From Candidatus Avacidaminococcus intestinavium (lineage in GTDB: Bacteria; Bacillota; Negativicutes; Acidaminococcales; Acidaminococcaceae): a DNA stretch of 64,000 bases. The notes under the pieces are model-generated. The model searched no databases and was not told the DNA's origin. It worked only from the letters and a program-made list of their open reading frames with translations. The DNA is taken from NCBI GenBank assembly GCA_018714505.1, contig DVNI01000134.1, positions 16,752 through 80,751 on the forward strand, read 5' to 3'. A program made the position numbers and the translations under genes. Of the stretch, positions 9,012 to 19,460 are shown in pieces. Within the stretch, counting starts at the first letter, position 1, and each line of letters starts with the position of its first letter.

Positions 9012-9734
9012 TCAGCTAGGGATTTGCATATTCACACCATTTTCTTTCAACCACTGTTTTGCTACTTTATAGCTCGGACATCGCTTTGCTACTTCTGCCC
9101 AAAATAATACTGAATGATTCTTCACTAACATATGACACATTTCATGGAGCAAAACATACTCAACGACAAACTGCGGTGCCATTGCTAAACGCCAATTAAA
9201 AAGCAACTTATTATCATAAGTGCAACTGCCCCACCTTTTCTTTTGTTCTTTCACGCGAAGCACTCGTGGCCGTAAAGCAAACATAGCTTGCGCCTTTTGC
9301 AAGCCTTGCTTTAACATTACGCTAGTTTGCTCGTAGTACCAGCCTTTTAATAGACTGTTCACCTCTGTTGCATCCTCAGTATTCACCAGTAGTTGATTAC
9401 GTTCAAGCCTAACACCAATCGGTTTAGCAGGTTCATACGCTATTTTTAATGAATAAAATTTTCCTTGAAAAAGGATACTTCTTCCATGAGCAACTTCAAA
9501 AATACGTTTTTGCTCTTTGCAGCTCTCCCAATAAGCTAATTTTGCATATAGCCACCGTTCTTTTTCTTGCAAAATAACTGCAACTTCTGCTAAAGGTACT
9601 TGCAAAGGGATTCGCACTACAATTTTTGCTGTTGCCGCAACTGCAAGTGCAATAGTTTTCCGTTGCGAACGGATAATCTCTACCGGTATGCTTTTGTCTT
9701 TATAACAAAAAAACTCTAACCTTTGTGGTTTCAT
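9012..9734 (-). CDS. YgjP/SprT-like (M48/DUF45) metallopeptidase family protein
   Basis: KKRWGSC and YVLLHEMCHMLVKNHS zinc-binding HExxH motif. Confidence 0.88.
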   Translation of the reverse strand: MKPQRLEFFCYKDKSIPVEIIRSQRKTIALAVAATAKIVVRIPLQVPLAEVAVILQEKERWLYAKLAYWESCKEQKRIFEVAHGRSILFQGKFYSLKIAYEPAKPIGVRLERNQLLVNTEDATEVNSLLKGWYYEQTSVMLKQGLQKAQAMFALRPRVLRVKEQKKRWGSCTYDNKLLFNWRLAMAPQFVVEYVLLHEMCHMLVKNHSVLFWAEVAKRCPSYKVAKQWLKENGVNMQIPS

Positions 9735-11134
9735 TTTTTAAAAGTCACTTGATGAATCATTTCACAAAAAACCCCTTGCGCCGCTTCACCCATTGTTTCC
9801 GTTAAAGTCGGATGGGGATGGATAGTTGCGGCTAAGTCTTCTGCCGTTAAGCCTAAGCGTACAGCTAGAACTCCTTCCATAATGAGATCACTAGCATGCG
9901 GTCCCATAATATGGCACCCTAACACTTTATGCGTTACACTATCGGCAATGATTTTAGCTAACCCTTCGGTTTCGCCCATCGAAAGCGCTTTGCCATTTGC
10001 CGCAAAATTAAATTTCCCGATTTGTATACTGCGCCCTGACGCCTGACATTCTTCTTCCGTTAAACCAACCCATGCAATTTCTGGCGTGGTAAAAATGCAG
10101 CCTGCGATTGCACTATAATCCATGCGCTCTTCTACTCCGCACGCATTAGCCGCAGCTACTAACCCTTGATGAGAAGCCGTATGCGCTAACATATTGATGC
10201 CCGTAACATCACCGATTGCATAAATTCCCTGCACGCTTGTTTCCATTTTTTCATTAACTGTAATACCACATTTAGTATATTCAACACCAATTGCCGCAAG
10301 CTCATCAACAGCTACAACAGGGCGTCGTCCCGTCGCTACTAAAACTTTTTCTACTGTAATTACTTGACGCTGCCCCTTGACTTCAATAACAACATCTAAG
10401 CTATCTCCGTTTTGTATGATTTCTTGTACTAACGCTTTACTGAACTGCTTAATTCCTTGTTTGCGTAAAGCTAAAGCCATTCTTTTTTGCAGATCACCAT
10501 CACAAAGAGGCAAAATAGTTGGTGCCATTTCTACTAAAGTCACAGCACACCCAAAGGCAGCATAAATCCCGGCAAACTCTACGCCAACTGCGCCAGCGCC
10601 AATGATGAGTAAACTAGCAGGCACTTCATTAATGCGTAAAATATCATCACTCGTTAAAACTCCTGCTAAATCGCTACCAACCAGTGGCGGTTTTGCCGGT
10701 ACAGAACCTGTGGCAAGAATAATTTTACGAGCAGTATAATCACATTCTTGTTCCGCCTGATCCGTAACCACATGAAGGGTATGTTGATCTTTTAATGTAG
10801 CCTTACCGAAAACTAAATCAATCTTATGCGCTTTGATTAATTTTTCTATACCACTACGCAAAGTATGAATAACCTTATTCTTGCGTTCCATAATTTTTTG
10901 CCAATCATAAGCTGATTCACTAACCACAAGGCCAAATTCTTCTATTTTCTTTAAATCCGTCCATTTTTCCGCACTTTTTAATAGGGTCTTCGTAGGAATG
11001 CACCCCTGATTTAAACACACGCCACCTAAATCCTTCTTTTCAATCAACAAAACTTTAGCACCTAATTGCGCTGCTCTAATCGCTGCAACATAGCCACCTG
11101 TACCTGCACCAATAATTGCAATGTCGTATTCCAT
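9731..11134 (-). CDS. lpdA: Dihydrolipoyl dehydrogenase (glycine cleavage L protein)
   Basis: GGVCLNQGCIPTKTLL redox disulfide motif; YAIGDV; HPHPTLTE C-terminal motif. Confidence 0.95.
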   Translation of the reverse strand: MEYDIAIIGAGTGGYVAAIRAAQLGAKVLLIEKKDLGGVCLNQGCIPTKTLLKSAEKWTDLKKIEEFGLVVSESAYDWQKIMERKNKVIHTLRSGIEKLIKAHKIDLVFGKATLKDQHTLHVVTDQAEQECDYTARKIILATGSVPAKPPLVGSDLAGVLTSDDILRINEVPASLLIIGAGAVGVEFAGIYAAFGCAVTLVEMAPTILPLCDGDLQKRMALALRKQGIKQFSKALVQEIIQNGDSLDVVIEVKGQRQVITVEKVLVATGRRPVVAVDELAAIGVEYTKCGITVNEKMETSVQGIYAIGDVTGINMLAHTASHQGLVAAANACGVEERMDYSAIAGCIFTTPEIAWVGLTEEECQASGRSIQIGKFNFAANGKALSMGETEGLAKIIADSVTHKVLGCHIMGPHASDLIMEGVLAVRLGLTAEDLAATIHPHPTLTETMGEAAQGVFCEMIHQVTFKK

Positions 11135-11145
11135 GTTATAGCCTC

Positions 11146-12015
11146 CTATCTTTTATGGATCCAAGCATTATTTTGATATTTATTTACAAGAAGTTCTGCT
11201 GCACAAGCTTTTTCTTCAGCTGTTAAACCACCATCAACCAATTCAATTGCGAGCGTTTCACTGAAACTAGCCGCTAAAACTTGGACTAATTCCTCAACCC
11301 GTACACGATAACCTAAAACTGTCTGTAAATCAACAACCCGTTGCCTAAGCATCGCTTTAATTTGTTGCCTACGTTCGTCCTCTAATTTTAAAATGCTAAC
11401 CAGTTTATCCGCTGAAAAAGCCGTTAAAATTGATCCGTGCTGTAAAATTACACCATATTTACGAACTTGTGCACTACCAATTAACTTTTTTTGTTGCACC
11501 GTGAGTTCATAGTGCGACGGAGCATCAAAACAAGCTGCAGAACTAGGCATTTGCGTTTTATGCGCATAAGCAGCTTGCGGTTTAGTCATTTGCGCCTGAA
11601 CGCCAATTTTAGCTAAACCATTCATTAACCCTTGGCTTAAATAACGATAGGAAGCCGTTACTGTCATCGGTATCTCTGGATAATCCTCGCCAACCACAAT
11701 GCTATATGTTAATTCTTCGTCATGCAAAACAGCACGTCCACCTGTTAATCTGCGTACCACATCAATTCCTTGTTTTTGGCAAGCAGCAAAATCTATTTCT
11801 GCATCACTATGCTGAAAATAACCAATACTAACAGCTGCTGGCTGCCAAGTATAAAAACGAATAGTCGGTGGTGACGTTTTTTTACTATAACCAAGTAAAA
11901 TTGCTTCATCAATTGCCATATTTTCTGCAGCACTTAATGCACCGGTTTGCAATAAACGCCACACCATCTTATGACCTTGTTGCCTTGCCTCTTCCCATTG
12001 CGGATAACTTAACAT
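11146..12015 (-). CDS. Lipoate-protein ligase/octanoyltransferase family, LipM-like
   Basis: RRLTGGRAVLHDEELTYS and SSAACFDAPSHYELTVQQKKLIGSAQVRKYGVILQHGSI motifs (conserved Cys context of LipM). Confidence 0.85.
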   Translation of the reverse strand: MLSYPQWEEARQQGHKMVWRLLQTGALSAAENMAIDEAILLGYSKKTSPPTIRFYTWQPAAVSIGYFQHSDAEIDFAACQKQGIDVVRRLTGGRAVLHDEELTYSIVVGEDYPEIPMTVTASYRYLSQGLMNGLAKIGVQAQMTKPQAAYAHKTQMPSSAACFDAPSHYELTVQQKKLIGSAQVRKYGVILQHGSILTAFSADKLVSILKLEDERRQQIKAMLRQRVVDLQTVLGYRVRVEELVQVLAASFSETLAIELVDGGLTAEEKACAAELLVNKYQNNAWIHKR

Positions 12016-12965
12016 CCAACCACACCACTTTCTGTTAACGCTTGCTGCACTTCTTCCGGACTTAATGGTCTATGATAATTATATAAAACATCGCGCGGTT
12101 TCTCATTATAATACGGACGATTACAATCAAGGCAACCTGAAGTCAAAAAAGCCTTACCATCGGCCAAGCGCTGCCGTAAATTACAAACATTAAAAGCAAT
12201 AATTCTCTGCTTGTCACAAACCACCTGCTCTATACTAACGCCCTGTTTTAACAACTCTAAAGCAATTTGTAGCCTGCGGTATGAACCACGGTCTGGCGGC
12301 GGTACCATAGCCATTTTCGTTCCTTTTAATGGTGTAAAAGCAAATAAACCGACTGTGATCTTTCGCTTATAACACTCGGCAATAAGTTTCCACATCGTAA
12401 CTTCCTTTTCTCCTAGACCCACAATTAAATGCGTAGTCATCTTGCCCGGAAAAGCTTCAGCACAAGCACACAAGAGTTCCCAGCGTGCTTGCCACGAACC
12501 ACCTTTAATCTTACTAAAAAGCTCCGGCTCTGCAACATCCAGCGCAAGCCCAATCCGTTCAGCGCCGCGCGCAAATAGCTCTTTAGCCTCAGCAACAGAA
12601 GTAATATATCCTGATACCACAATTGGTAACGGCCCATATTTTCTTAATTCTTCTAATGCCCGAAGAATCGCTTGAAAACTATCGGGGCGATTAACTACTT
12701 GTAAACAGACCCGTTTAATTTTTCCTGCTTGAAAAGCTGCCCCCAATTGTGCAGCGGCTTCTTCTTCCGGAATAGCGTCCCAAGCAACACGAGACAAGAA
12801 TTTGCTTTGCGTAGTACTTTCTCTAGCTTGACTACAAAAAGCACAGTTTCGCACGCAACCTTCACCGATCATCACATAAGCTGTAGTGGGTAAGGCATCT
12901 ATTTTTAGTTTGCGTCTTCCTATAGCGCCCGCGCTACCAATTGATAATTTCCAGCGACTCATCAT
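12009..12965 (-). CDS. Radical SAM protein, LipS1/LipS2-type lipoyl synthase component candidate
   Basis: GEGCVRNCAFCSQAR radical-SAM CX3CX2C; biotin-synthase-like; overlaps second radical SAM gene within the GCS/lipoate operon. Confidence 0.78.
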   Translation of the reverse strand: MMSRWKLSIGSAGAIGRRKLKIDALPTTAYVMIGEGCVRNCAFCSQARESTTQSKFLSRVAWDAIPEEEAAAQLGAAFQAGKIKRVCLQVVNRPDSFQAILRALEELRKYGPLPIVVSGYITSVAEAKELFARGAERIGLALDVAEPELFSKIKGGSWQARWELLCACAEAFPGKMTTHLIVGLGEKEVTMWKLIAECYKRKITVGLFAFTPLKGTKMAMVPPPDRGSYRRLQIALELLKQGVSIEQVVCDKQRIIAFNVCNLRQRLADGKAFLTSGCLDCNRPYYNEKPRDVLYNYHRPLSPEEVQQALTESGVVGC

Positions 12966-13819
12966 AACACGCAACACTCCCAGCTTTCCTTTAGCACTAG
13001 CCCTAACTCCTGTGCCCGCCTAATCACTAACGGCGTGGGCTGCACAATGCCATTAATGCCACTATTAATTGCTGCGATATCAAGTTCTGAGCGATATTTA
13101 CCAGGCGGGCGCATACAACCTAACACCAAAGGTGTCGTTGGCAAAAGTATCCGCGCTTCTTCAAGTAGCGCTGTCACTTCAGCAATCGCCGGCGGTTCAC
13201 AAGTTGCATATTCCGTATTTTTGGTTGGCACCAAAACAATAAAAATTAGTCGCTCCACACCTGCTTTTGCCAAAAGGTGTAATGCTTGTCGTTCACCACT
13301 CAATTGACCTCCGCGTAAACCAATGCAAATATGCGGTGCGACATTACTACAATATTTTTTCAATAAATGAAAACACTGTACATAGTCTTCTACAGTAACC
13401 TGCGTGAGCTTTAACGTCTCACGAATGGTTTCATTATCACCAAGAAAATCAAAAGAAATCACATCAGCTAAAGGAGCTAAGAGTTTTATTTCGTCCTCAT
13501 TCAAAAGTCCGACATGAAAATTATAGCGACGTTGCCCTTTAATGCTTTTTAAATGTTCTAACTTATCTACAACATTAACTTTACCTGTCAAATCGCAGCC
13601 ACCACTAATTAAACAACTTGTGCCCTTGATATCTTCAGCTTTTTGTAAGCGTGCTAAAGGCGTCATCTTAGATAAATAATGCCCACCGCAGTGGGCACAT
13701 TTTAAAGCACAGGCATCACCAGTCACGCTAATACTTTCCGTCTGAGTCGGCCTTGCTACAAAAAGTTCTGGAGCAAAGTTTTGCTTGCGAATTTGCCAGG
13801 CTTTGCCTAAGCTTCCCAT
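12962..13819 (-). CDS. Radical SAM protein, LipS1/LipS2-type lipoyl synthase component candidate
   Basis: [15 protein letters not shown] radical-SAM CX3CX2C; biotin-synthase-like; operon context with lipM/gcvH/lpd. Confidence 0.78.
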   Translation of the reverse strand: MGSLGKAWQIRKQNFAPELFVARPTQTESISVTGDACALKCAHCGGHYLSKMTPLARLQKAEDIKGTSCLISGGCDLTGKVNVVDKLEHLKSIKGQRRYNFHVGLLNEDEIKLLAPLADVISFDFLGDNETIRETLKLTQVTVEDYVQCFHLLKKYCSNVAPHICIGLRGGQLSGERQALHLLAKAGVERLIFIVLVPTKNTEYATCEPPAIAEVTALLEEARILLPTTPLVLGCMRPPGKYRSELDIAAINSGINGIVQPTPLVIRRAQELGLVLKESWECCVL

Positions 13820-15249
13820 TTGACCACTGGTTTGCGCGCAGCTAATGTTTCATCTAGCCGGCTCACCACCGTATGGTGTGGCGCAGAAATAATTACTTCA
13901 GGGTTCTCTTCAGCCTCTTGCGCAATACTTTTCATTGCTTCAATAAACCCATCTAACGTTTCCTTGCTTTCCGTTTCTGTTGGCTCAATCATCATCGCCT
14001 CTTCTACAATCAAGGGGAAGTAAATCGTCGGTGGATGATAGCCATAATCAAGTAAGCGTTTAGCAATATCAAGCGTATGTATGCCTTGTGCTTTTTGTTT
14101 TTTAGAAGTTACGATACACTCGTGCATGCAGTAACGATCAAACGGTGAATCATACGCTTCTTCTAACATTTTTTTGCAATAATTAGCATTTAAAACTGCA
14201 TCCTCACTAGCTTGTCGTAACCCTGCTGCTCCCATACTCAAGATATAAGCATAGGCTCTAGTAAAGATACCAAAATTACCATAAAATCCATGCACTTTAC
14301 CAATGCTTTTAGTCGGCACCGCCCACTCAAAATTTTCTCCATTTTTAATAACTCGTGGTTCTGGCAGAAAAGGCAAAAGAATCTCTCGCACGCCAATCGG
14401 CCCAGCACCAGGTCCACCACCACCATGCGGGGTAGAAAAAGTTTTGTGTAAATTAAAATGCACAACATCAAAACCCATATCACCAGGTCTGACAATGCCC
14501 ATAATCGCATTGGCATTAGCACCATCATAATAAAGTAAACCACCTGCGTCATGCACAATCTCGGCAATCTCTTTAATCTGTGTTTCAAAAAGACCCAGCG
14601 TACTCGGGTTTGTTAACATCAAGGCTGCCGTATCAGGTCCCACTACTGCACGTAACGCTGCCAAATCAATCGAACCATCAGCTTCTGATTTAATTTCAAT
14701 GGCCTCCATACCACACATCGTAGCTGATGCAGGATTAGTACCGTGAGCAGAATCAGGAACAATAACTTTTGTTCTCGCTAAATCACCACGATCCCGGTGA
14801 TAGGCTCTAATCAATTTCAAACCGGTTAATTCTCCGTGCGCTCCTGCGACTGGTTGCATGGTCGTTCCTGCCATACCAGCAATTTCTGATAACGCTTGTT
14901 CTACTTCATAAATTAACCGTAATGAACCTTGTACTAACTTAGCGTTTTGCAAAGGATGCACCGCACTTAAACCCGGTATTTTGGCGATATCTTCATTGAT
15001 TTTAGGATTATATTTCATCGTACAAGAACCTAATGGATAAAAACCCGTATCCACACCAAAGTTCCGATTAGATAATTGCGTATAATGACGCATAACTTCC
15101 AACTGACTTAACTCCGGCAAAGCCGCTTCTTCCGACCTGATTACAGTAGCCGGCAAAAGTCCCTTTTGCACCGGAACATCTAAAGCTGGTAAATCAAGCG
15201 CTCTCCGTCCACTCTTACCTAGTTCAAATAATAATGGTTGATTTTTCAT
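13807..15249 (-). CDS. gcvPB: Glycine dehydrogenase (decarboxylating) subunit 2
   Basis: [27 protein letters not shown]-Lys motif; ~480 aa GcvP C-terminal half. Confidence 0.96.
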   Translation of the reverse strand: MKNQPLLFELGKSGRRALDLPALDVPVQKGLLPATVIRSEEAALPELSQLEVMRHYTQLSNRNFGVDTGFYPLGSCTMKYNPKINEDIAKIPGLSAVHPLQNAKLVQGSLRLIYEVEQALSEIAGMAGTTMQPVAGAHGELTGLKLIRAYHRDRGDLARTKVIVPDSAHGTNPASATMCGMEAIEIKSEADGSIDLAALRAVVGPDTAALMLTNPSTLGLFETQIKEIAEIVHDAGGLLYYDGANANAIMGIVRPGDMGFDVVHFNLHKTFSTPHGGGGPGAGPIGVREILLPFLPEPRVIKNGENFEWAVPTKSIGKVHGFYGNFGIFTRAYAYILSMGAAGLRQASEDAVLNANYCKKMLEEAYDSPFDRYCMHECIVTSKKQKAQGIHTLDIAKRLLDYGYHPPTIYFPLIVEEAMMIEPTETESKETLDGFIEAMKSIAQEAEENPEVIISAPHHTVVSRLDETLAARKPVVKWEA

Positions 15250-16592
15250 TTGCACGCCTCCAATCCTGCGACTAAAGCGTCAATTTGTGCTTTGGTTCTC
15301 TTCTCAGTAACGCAAACCAACATTGAACCAGCTAATTCCGGGTAATACTCACCTAAATCAAGGCCCCCAATAATTTTTTGTTTTAACAAATAATCATTAA
15401 CCGTTGCCACAGGCTGCGGCACTTTAATTACAAATTCTTTGAAAAACGGTGCTTGGAAAACCTTGCTGCCGCCACCAGTATTAGTAATACGCTCCGCTGC
15501 ATAATGCGCTTTTTGTAAACACTGCTCAGCCACTTCCTTAAAACCCTTCTTACCTAGCGTTGCCAAATAGACCGCCACCGCTAACGCACATAAGGCTTCA
15601 TTCGAACAAATATTACTAGTCGCTTTTTCCCTACGAATATGTTGTTCTCGCGCCTGCAATGTTAAAACAAAACCACGCTTACCATTACTATCAACCGTTT
15701 GCCCTACTATTCTACCTGGCAGTTTGCGCATTAATTTTGCCGTCGTTGCCAAAAAACCAATATAAGGTCCGCCAAAGTTTAAAGCTAAACCAAGCGGTTG
15801 CCCTTCACCAACGACAATATCTGCACCAACTTTACCCGGTGCTTCTAAAACGCCTAGTGCCATAGGATCCGTCACCACAATGACTAGCGCTCCCACAGCA
15901 TGAATAACTTTAATCAAAGCAGCGAGTTCTTCCACACAGCCAAAAAAATTAGGTGTTTGAATAATCACGGCACCCACCTTTTTATCTAAGGCTTCCTCTA
16001 AAACGGATGGCGCTGTTACTCCATCCACAAAGTTCACTTCTTTTACACTGTAACCAAAATCTTTAACATAGGTTGACAACACTTCTCTATAATGCGGATG
16101 TACACTACGCAAAGTCACTATCTCCGTGCGTTTTGTTGCTTGCGCAGCCATTATGGCCGCTTCTGCAAGCGCAGTAGCACCATCATACATAGACGCATTC
16201 GCAACTGCCATACCAGTCAGTTCACAAATCATACTTTGATATTCCCATAAAGCTTGTAAATACCCTTGTGAAATTTCCGGTTGATACTGAGTATATGCAG
16301 TATAAAACTCAGAACGTCTCAAAACATGATCAACAGTACTTGGCACATAATGATCATAAGCGCCAGCCCCTAAAAAACAAGCATATTCTTCTAAATTAAC
16401 ATTAGCTGCTGCTAATGTTTTAAAGTATTGTGCTAGCTCCGCTTCACTCAACGGTCCCGGCAAATTTAATAGACCTTCAACCCTCATTTCTTCTGGTATA
16501 TCACAAAAAAGGTCCATTGCTTCGGTAACCCCGATCGCCGCCAGCATTTCTTTTCTATCCTCAACTGTATGAGGTAAGTAGCTGTGCGTCAT
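15246..16592 (-). CDS. gcvPA: Glycine dehydrogenase (decarboxylating) subunit 1
   Basis: [56 protein letters not shown]. Confidence 0.96.
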   Translation of the reverse strand: MTHSYLPHTVEDRKEMLAAIGVTEAMDLFCDIPEEMRVEGLLNLPGPLSEAELAQYFKTLAAANVNLEEYACFLGAGAYDHYVPSTVDHVLRRSEFYTAYTQYQPEISQGYLQALWEYQSMICELTGMAVANASMYDGATALAEAAIMAAQATKRTEIVTLRSVHPHYREVLSTYVKDFGYSVKEVNFVDGVTAPSVLEEALDKKVGAVIIQTPNFFGCVEELAALIKVIHAVGALVIVVTDPMALGVLEAPGKVGADIVVGEGQPLGLALNFGGPYIGFLATTAKLMRKLPGRIVGQTVDSNGKRGFVLTLQAREQHIRREKATSNICSNEALCALAVAVYLATLGKKGFKEVAEQCLQKAHYAAERITNTGGGSKVFQAPFFKEFVIKVPQPVATVNDYLLKQKIIGGLDLGEYYPELAGSMLVCVTEKRTKAQIDALVAGLEACK

Positions 16593-16596
16593 CACT

Positions 16597-16983
16597 TTAG
16601 GCCTCCTCAGCAATTAATTTGGCATAAGCCGCTGCATCCATCAAACCCTCTAGTTCACTTGCGTCACGCAATTCTAACTTAGCAATCCAGCCATTACCAT
16701 AAGGATCCTCATTAATTAGCTGTGGTTCATCCGTTAAAGTCTCATTAGTTTCTACCACTTTACCACACACTGGACTGTATACATCAGAAACTGCTTTTAC
16801 CGATTCAATAGTAGACAGATTACCGCCTGTTTCCACCTCATTATCGACCTCTGGTACCTCTACAAAAACAACATCGCCCAATTGATCCTGCGCAAAATCT
16901 GTGATGCCCACTACCACCGTATTACCTTTAACTTTAACCCACTCATGATCACTAGAATACAATAATTCTTCTGGAATATTCAT
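16597..16983 (-). CDS. gcvH: Glycine cleavage system H protein
   Basis: YSSDHEWVKV; lipoyl-Lys motif STIESVKAVSDVYSPVCG. Confidence 0.97.
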   Translation of the reverse strand: MNIPEELLYSSDHEWVKVKGNTVVVGITDFAQDQLGDVVFVEVPEVDNEVETGGNLSTIESVKAVSDVYSPVCGKVVETNETLTDEPQLINEDPYGNGWIAKLELRDASELEGLMDAAAYAKLIAEEA

Positions 16984-17006
16984 TAGTTCATCGCTCCTTT
17001 AAGTTT

Positions 17007-18101
17007 TTACTTTCTTTTATAGAATGGCTTACCTACAAGAACTGCATCTACTTCTTTACCACGAATCTCTACTGTAATTGCTTTGCCAATTTCTGCGCAT
17101 GCCGCCTGTACTAAAACTAACGCCATATTTTTGCCCAAAGTTGGAGCAGGCGATCCCGTAGTTACATAACCAATAACCTCGCCAGCTGCTTTTACCGGAT
17201 ACTCTGCTCGTGCAATACCTCGTCCCGTAATTTCAGCCCCCATGACTTTTTGCTTAAGCCCCTCTGTCTTTTGTTTTTTTAAAGCTGCCTTACCAATAAA
17301 ATCAGCTTTATCTAACTTGACAGCAAAACCAATCCCTGCCATTAAAGGCGTAATTGTTTCGGATAATTCATGACCATAAAGCGGCAAGCAAGCTTCAAAG
17401 CGTAAAGTATCACGCGCACCAAGTCCTGCTGGTAAAATACCATATTCTTGTCCTGCCTCCATTAATTCTGCCCACAAGGTCGTTACATCTTCCGCCATAC
17501 AATAAATTTCATAACCATCTTCACCGGTATAACCTGTTCTAGAAATTAAGGTCTTTTTACCATTAATTAAAACACCTGGAATAAAGTGATAATATTTTAG
17601 TGTCGTAACCTCTGCCGGAACCAACTTGCTTAATACCGCAGTCGCATTAGGCCCTTGCAAAGCCACCTGTCCAATTTCATCTGATTTATTACTAATTGTA
17701 ACCTCGAACTTTGCAATATTCTGCTCCATCCAAGCATAGTCTTTTTCAATATTTGCTGCATTTACAACCAAAAGATAAAGTTCTTCATTAAACTTATACA
17801 CTAAAAGGTCATCAATAGTTCCGCCCTCAAAATTACACATGGGTGAATATTTAGTCTCGCCCTCTCGCATAATAGCAATGTCATTCGTAAGCAAATGTTG
17901 TAAATAGTCTAAAGCCTCTTTACCTTCTACCCAAATTTCCCCCATATGAGAAACATCAAATAAACCTACCTTGTTTCTAACAGTATTATGTTCTTCAATA
18001 ATTCCTGAGTACTGAACGGGCATTTGCCAACCACCAAATTCAACAATCTTACCACCCAAAGCTACATGTGTTTCATAAAGTGGTGTCTTTTTACCTTTCA
18101 T
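17007..18101 (-). CDS. gcvT: Glycine cleavage system aminomethyltransferase T protein
   Basis: LYETHVALGGKIVEFGGWQMPVQY...FDVSHMGEI; AGLGARDTLRFEA. Confidence 0.97.
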   Translation of the reverse strand: MKGKKTPLYETHVALGGKIVEFGGWQMPVQYSGIIEEHNTVRNKVGLFDVSHMGEIWVEGKEALDYLQHLLTNDIAIMREGETKYSPMCNFEGGTIDDLLVYKFNEELYLLVVNAANIEKDYAWMEQNIAKFEVTISNKSDEIGQVALQGPNATAVLSKLVPAEVTTLKYYHFIPGVLINGKKTLISRTGYTGEDGYEIYCMAEDVTTLWAELMEAGQEYGILPAGLGARDTLRFEACLPLYGHELSETITPLMAGIGFAVKLDKADFIGKAALKKQKTEGLKQKVMGAEITGRGIARAEYPVKAAGEVIGYVTTGSPAPTLGKNMALVLVQAACAEIGKAITVEIRGKEVDAVLVGKPFYKRK

Positions 18102-18130
18102 TGTCTGACCTCCTTCTTTTAGTTAAAAAT

Positions 18131-18176
18131 GATAAAAAAATAAAAACAGAAACAAACCTCCTTGTCTCTGTTTTTA
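18131..18176 (-). terminator. Leader terminator between glycine riboswitch and gcvT
   Basis: Minus strand AAAAACAGAGACAAGGAGGTTTGTTTCTGTTTTTATTTTTTT. Confidence 0.8.
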
Positions 18177-18194
18177 TAGTGAGAGAAAAAATTA

Positions 18195-18332
18195 ATCGAC
18201 AGAAACTAAAGCGTATAACTCCCAAAATTCAGTCTGCTTAAAGTCCTTTTGCCTGAGCGTTTCACAAAGTAGTTAACCCTTTCGGCTCCGCACACCTTGT
18301 GCGGTTTTTCCTTCAATCTTCATCCCGCAATA
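18195..18332 (-). ncRNA. Glycine riboswitch (apparently a single core aptamer)
   Basis: Minus strand GCGGAGCCGAAAGGGTTAACTACTTTGTGAAACGCTCAGGCAAAAGGACT matches the GCCGAAGG...CTCAGGCAAAAGGAC core; upstream of gcvT. Confidence 0.9.
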
Positions 18333-18389
18333 TTATATTTGTAATACTCAATATTATTATAACTGGAACGAAAAATGAAAGCAAGGATC

Positions 18390-19262
18390 TTACTCCTTAC
18401 TTGTTTTTTGTTCCGCCAAATATTTAACCGCACTCAGCGCAGCTACTAATCCTTCACCCGTAGCTCGAGAAATTTGCCACGGATAGCCTGTACAATCACC
18501 AGCGGCAAAAACTCCTGGGATATTAGTTGCTAAATCAGCTTGAACCGCTACCGATTTTCCTTGCAATTCTATTCCCGCAAATAAAGCATCAACTGGATCA
18601 GACTCTCTAAAAATAAAAACTCCATCTACTGGATAACGATCTTGAGCGCCTTCTATCCCCTCTACTTTAAGACTGCCTACTATTTTTTTTATGTTTTCTA
18701 TTTTAAATTCGACATTCGATGCTACAAACGATGTTTGTAATTCTTTTTTACTGAAAACTAGTACCCGAGCACAAATCTCTGATAGAAATTCTAAATCAGA
18801 AGGATTCTCTAAACCATCTAAAATAACGGCTACTATCTTACCTTTAAAAAAATGTCCATCACAAGTAGCACAATAACTCACGCCTCGACCCAAAAGTTCT
18901 TTTTCACCAGGAAGTAACGTAGCCGTCATACCACCGGTTGCCAAAATAACAGTTTTTGCTTTGTAAAAAGTATTAGCAGTACCTAGGTCAAAACCCTGCT
19001 TAGCAGTAGCTGCAAACACAACTTTTTCCGTTATAATTGTCGGTTGATACTCTCGTGCATGTTCTAAGAATTGGTTCATTAATTCTGTCCCTGATATTTC
19101 TGGGAAACCCAAATAGTTTTTTACACTCTGCGCTTTTTTTAATTTCGCACTAAAACCACCACTATCAAAAAGGATCATTTTTTTATTACGCACGCCACAG
19201 GTAACCGCCGCTGAAAGTCCTGCCGGTCCACCACCAATAATTGCAACATCATAAATGTCCAT
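18390..19262 (-). CDS. Thioredoxin reductase-like FAD/NAD(P)-dependent oxidoreductase
   Basis: MDIYDVAIIGGGPAGLSAAVT; CATCDGHFF active-site CxxC. Confidence 0.88.
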   Translation of the reverse strand: MDIYDVAIIGGGPAGLSAAVTCGVRNKKMILFDSGGFSAKLKKAQSVKNYLGFPEISGTELMNQFLEHAREYQPTIITEKVVFAATAKQGFDLGTANTFYKAKTVILATGGMTATLLPGEKELLGRGVSYCATCDGHFFKGKIVAVILDGLENPSDLEFLSEICARVLVFSKKELQTSFVASNVEFKIENIKKIVGSLKVEGIEGAQDRYPVDGVFIFRESDPVDALFAGIELQGKSVAVQADLATNIPGVFAAGDCTGYPWQISRATGEGLVAALSAVKYLAEQKTSKE

Positions 19263-19460
19263 ACTTCTAACCTCCTGTAAAGAACTTATTAATAATATTG
19301 TATTCTGCTTTGCTTCCAAACACAATATTTTCTAATATTTTTCTGTTTGCCACTAATTCTTATTTCTAAATAGTTATTATTTTTTTCTCAAAAACAAGAG
19401 GGATTTTCCTAGTAATGGCGAATGTTTTTATAGTAATCTTAGAAAGTAGTCTTCTTTGGA

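Noticed and set aside
14238-14588. 116-aa minus-strand ORF inside gcvPB
   Set aside because: Alternate frame of a strongly supported gcvPB; no RBS or family signal.
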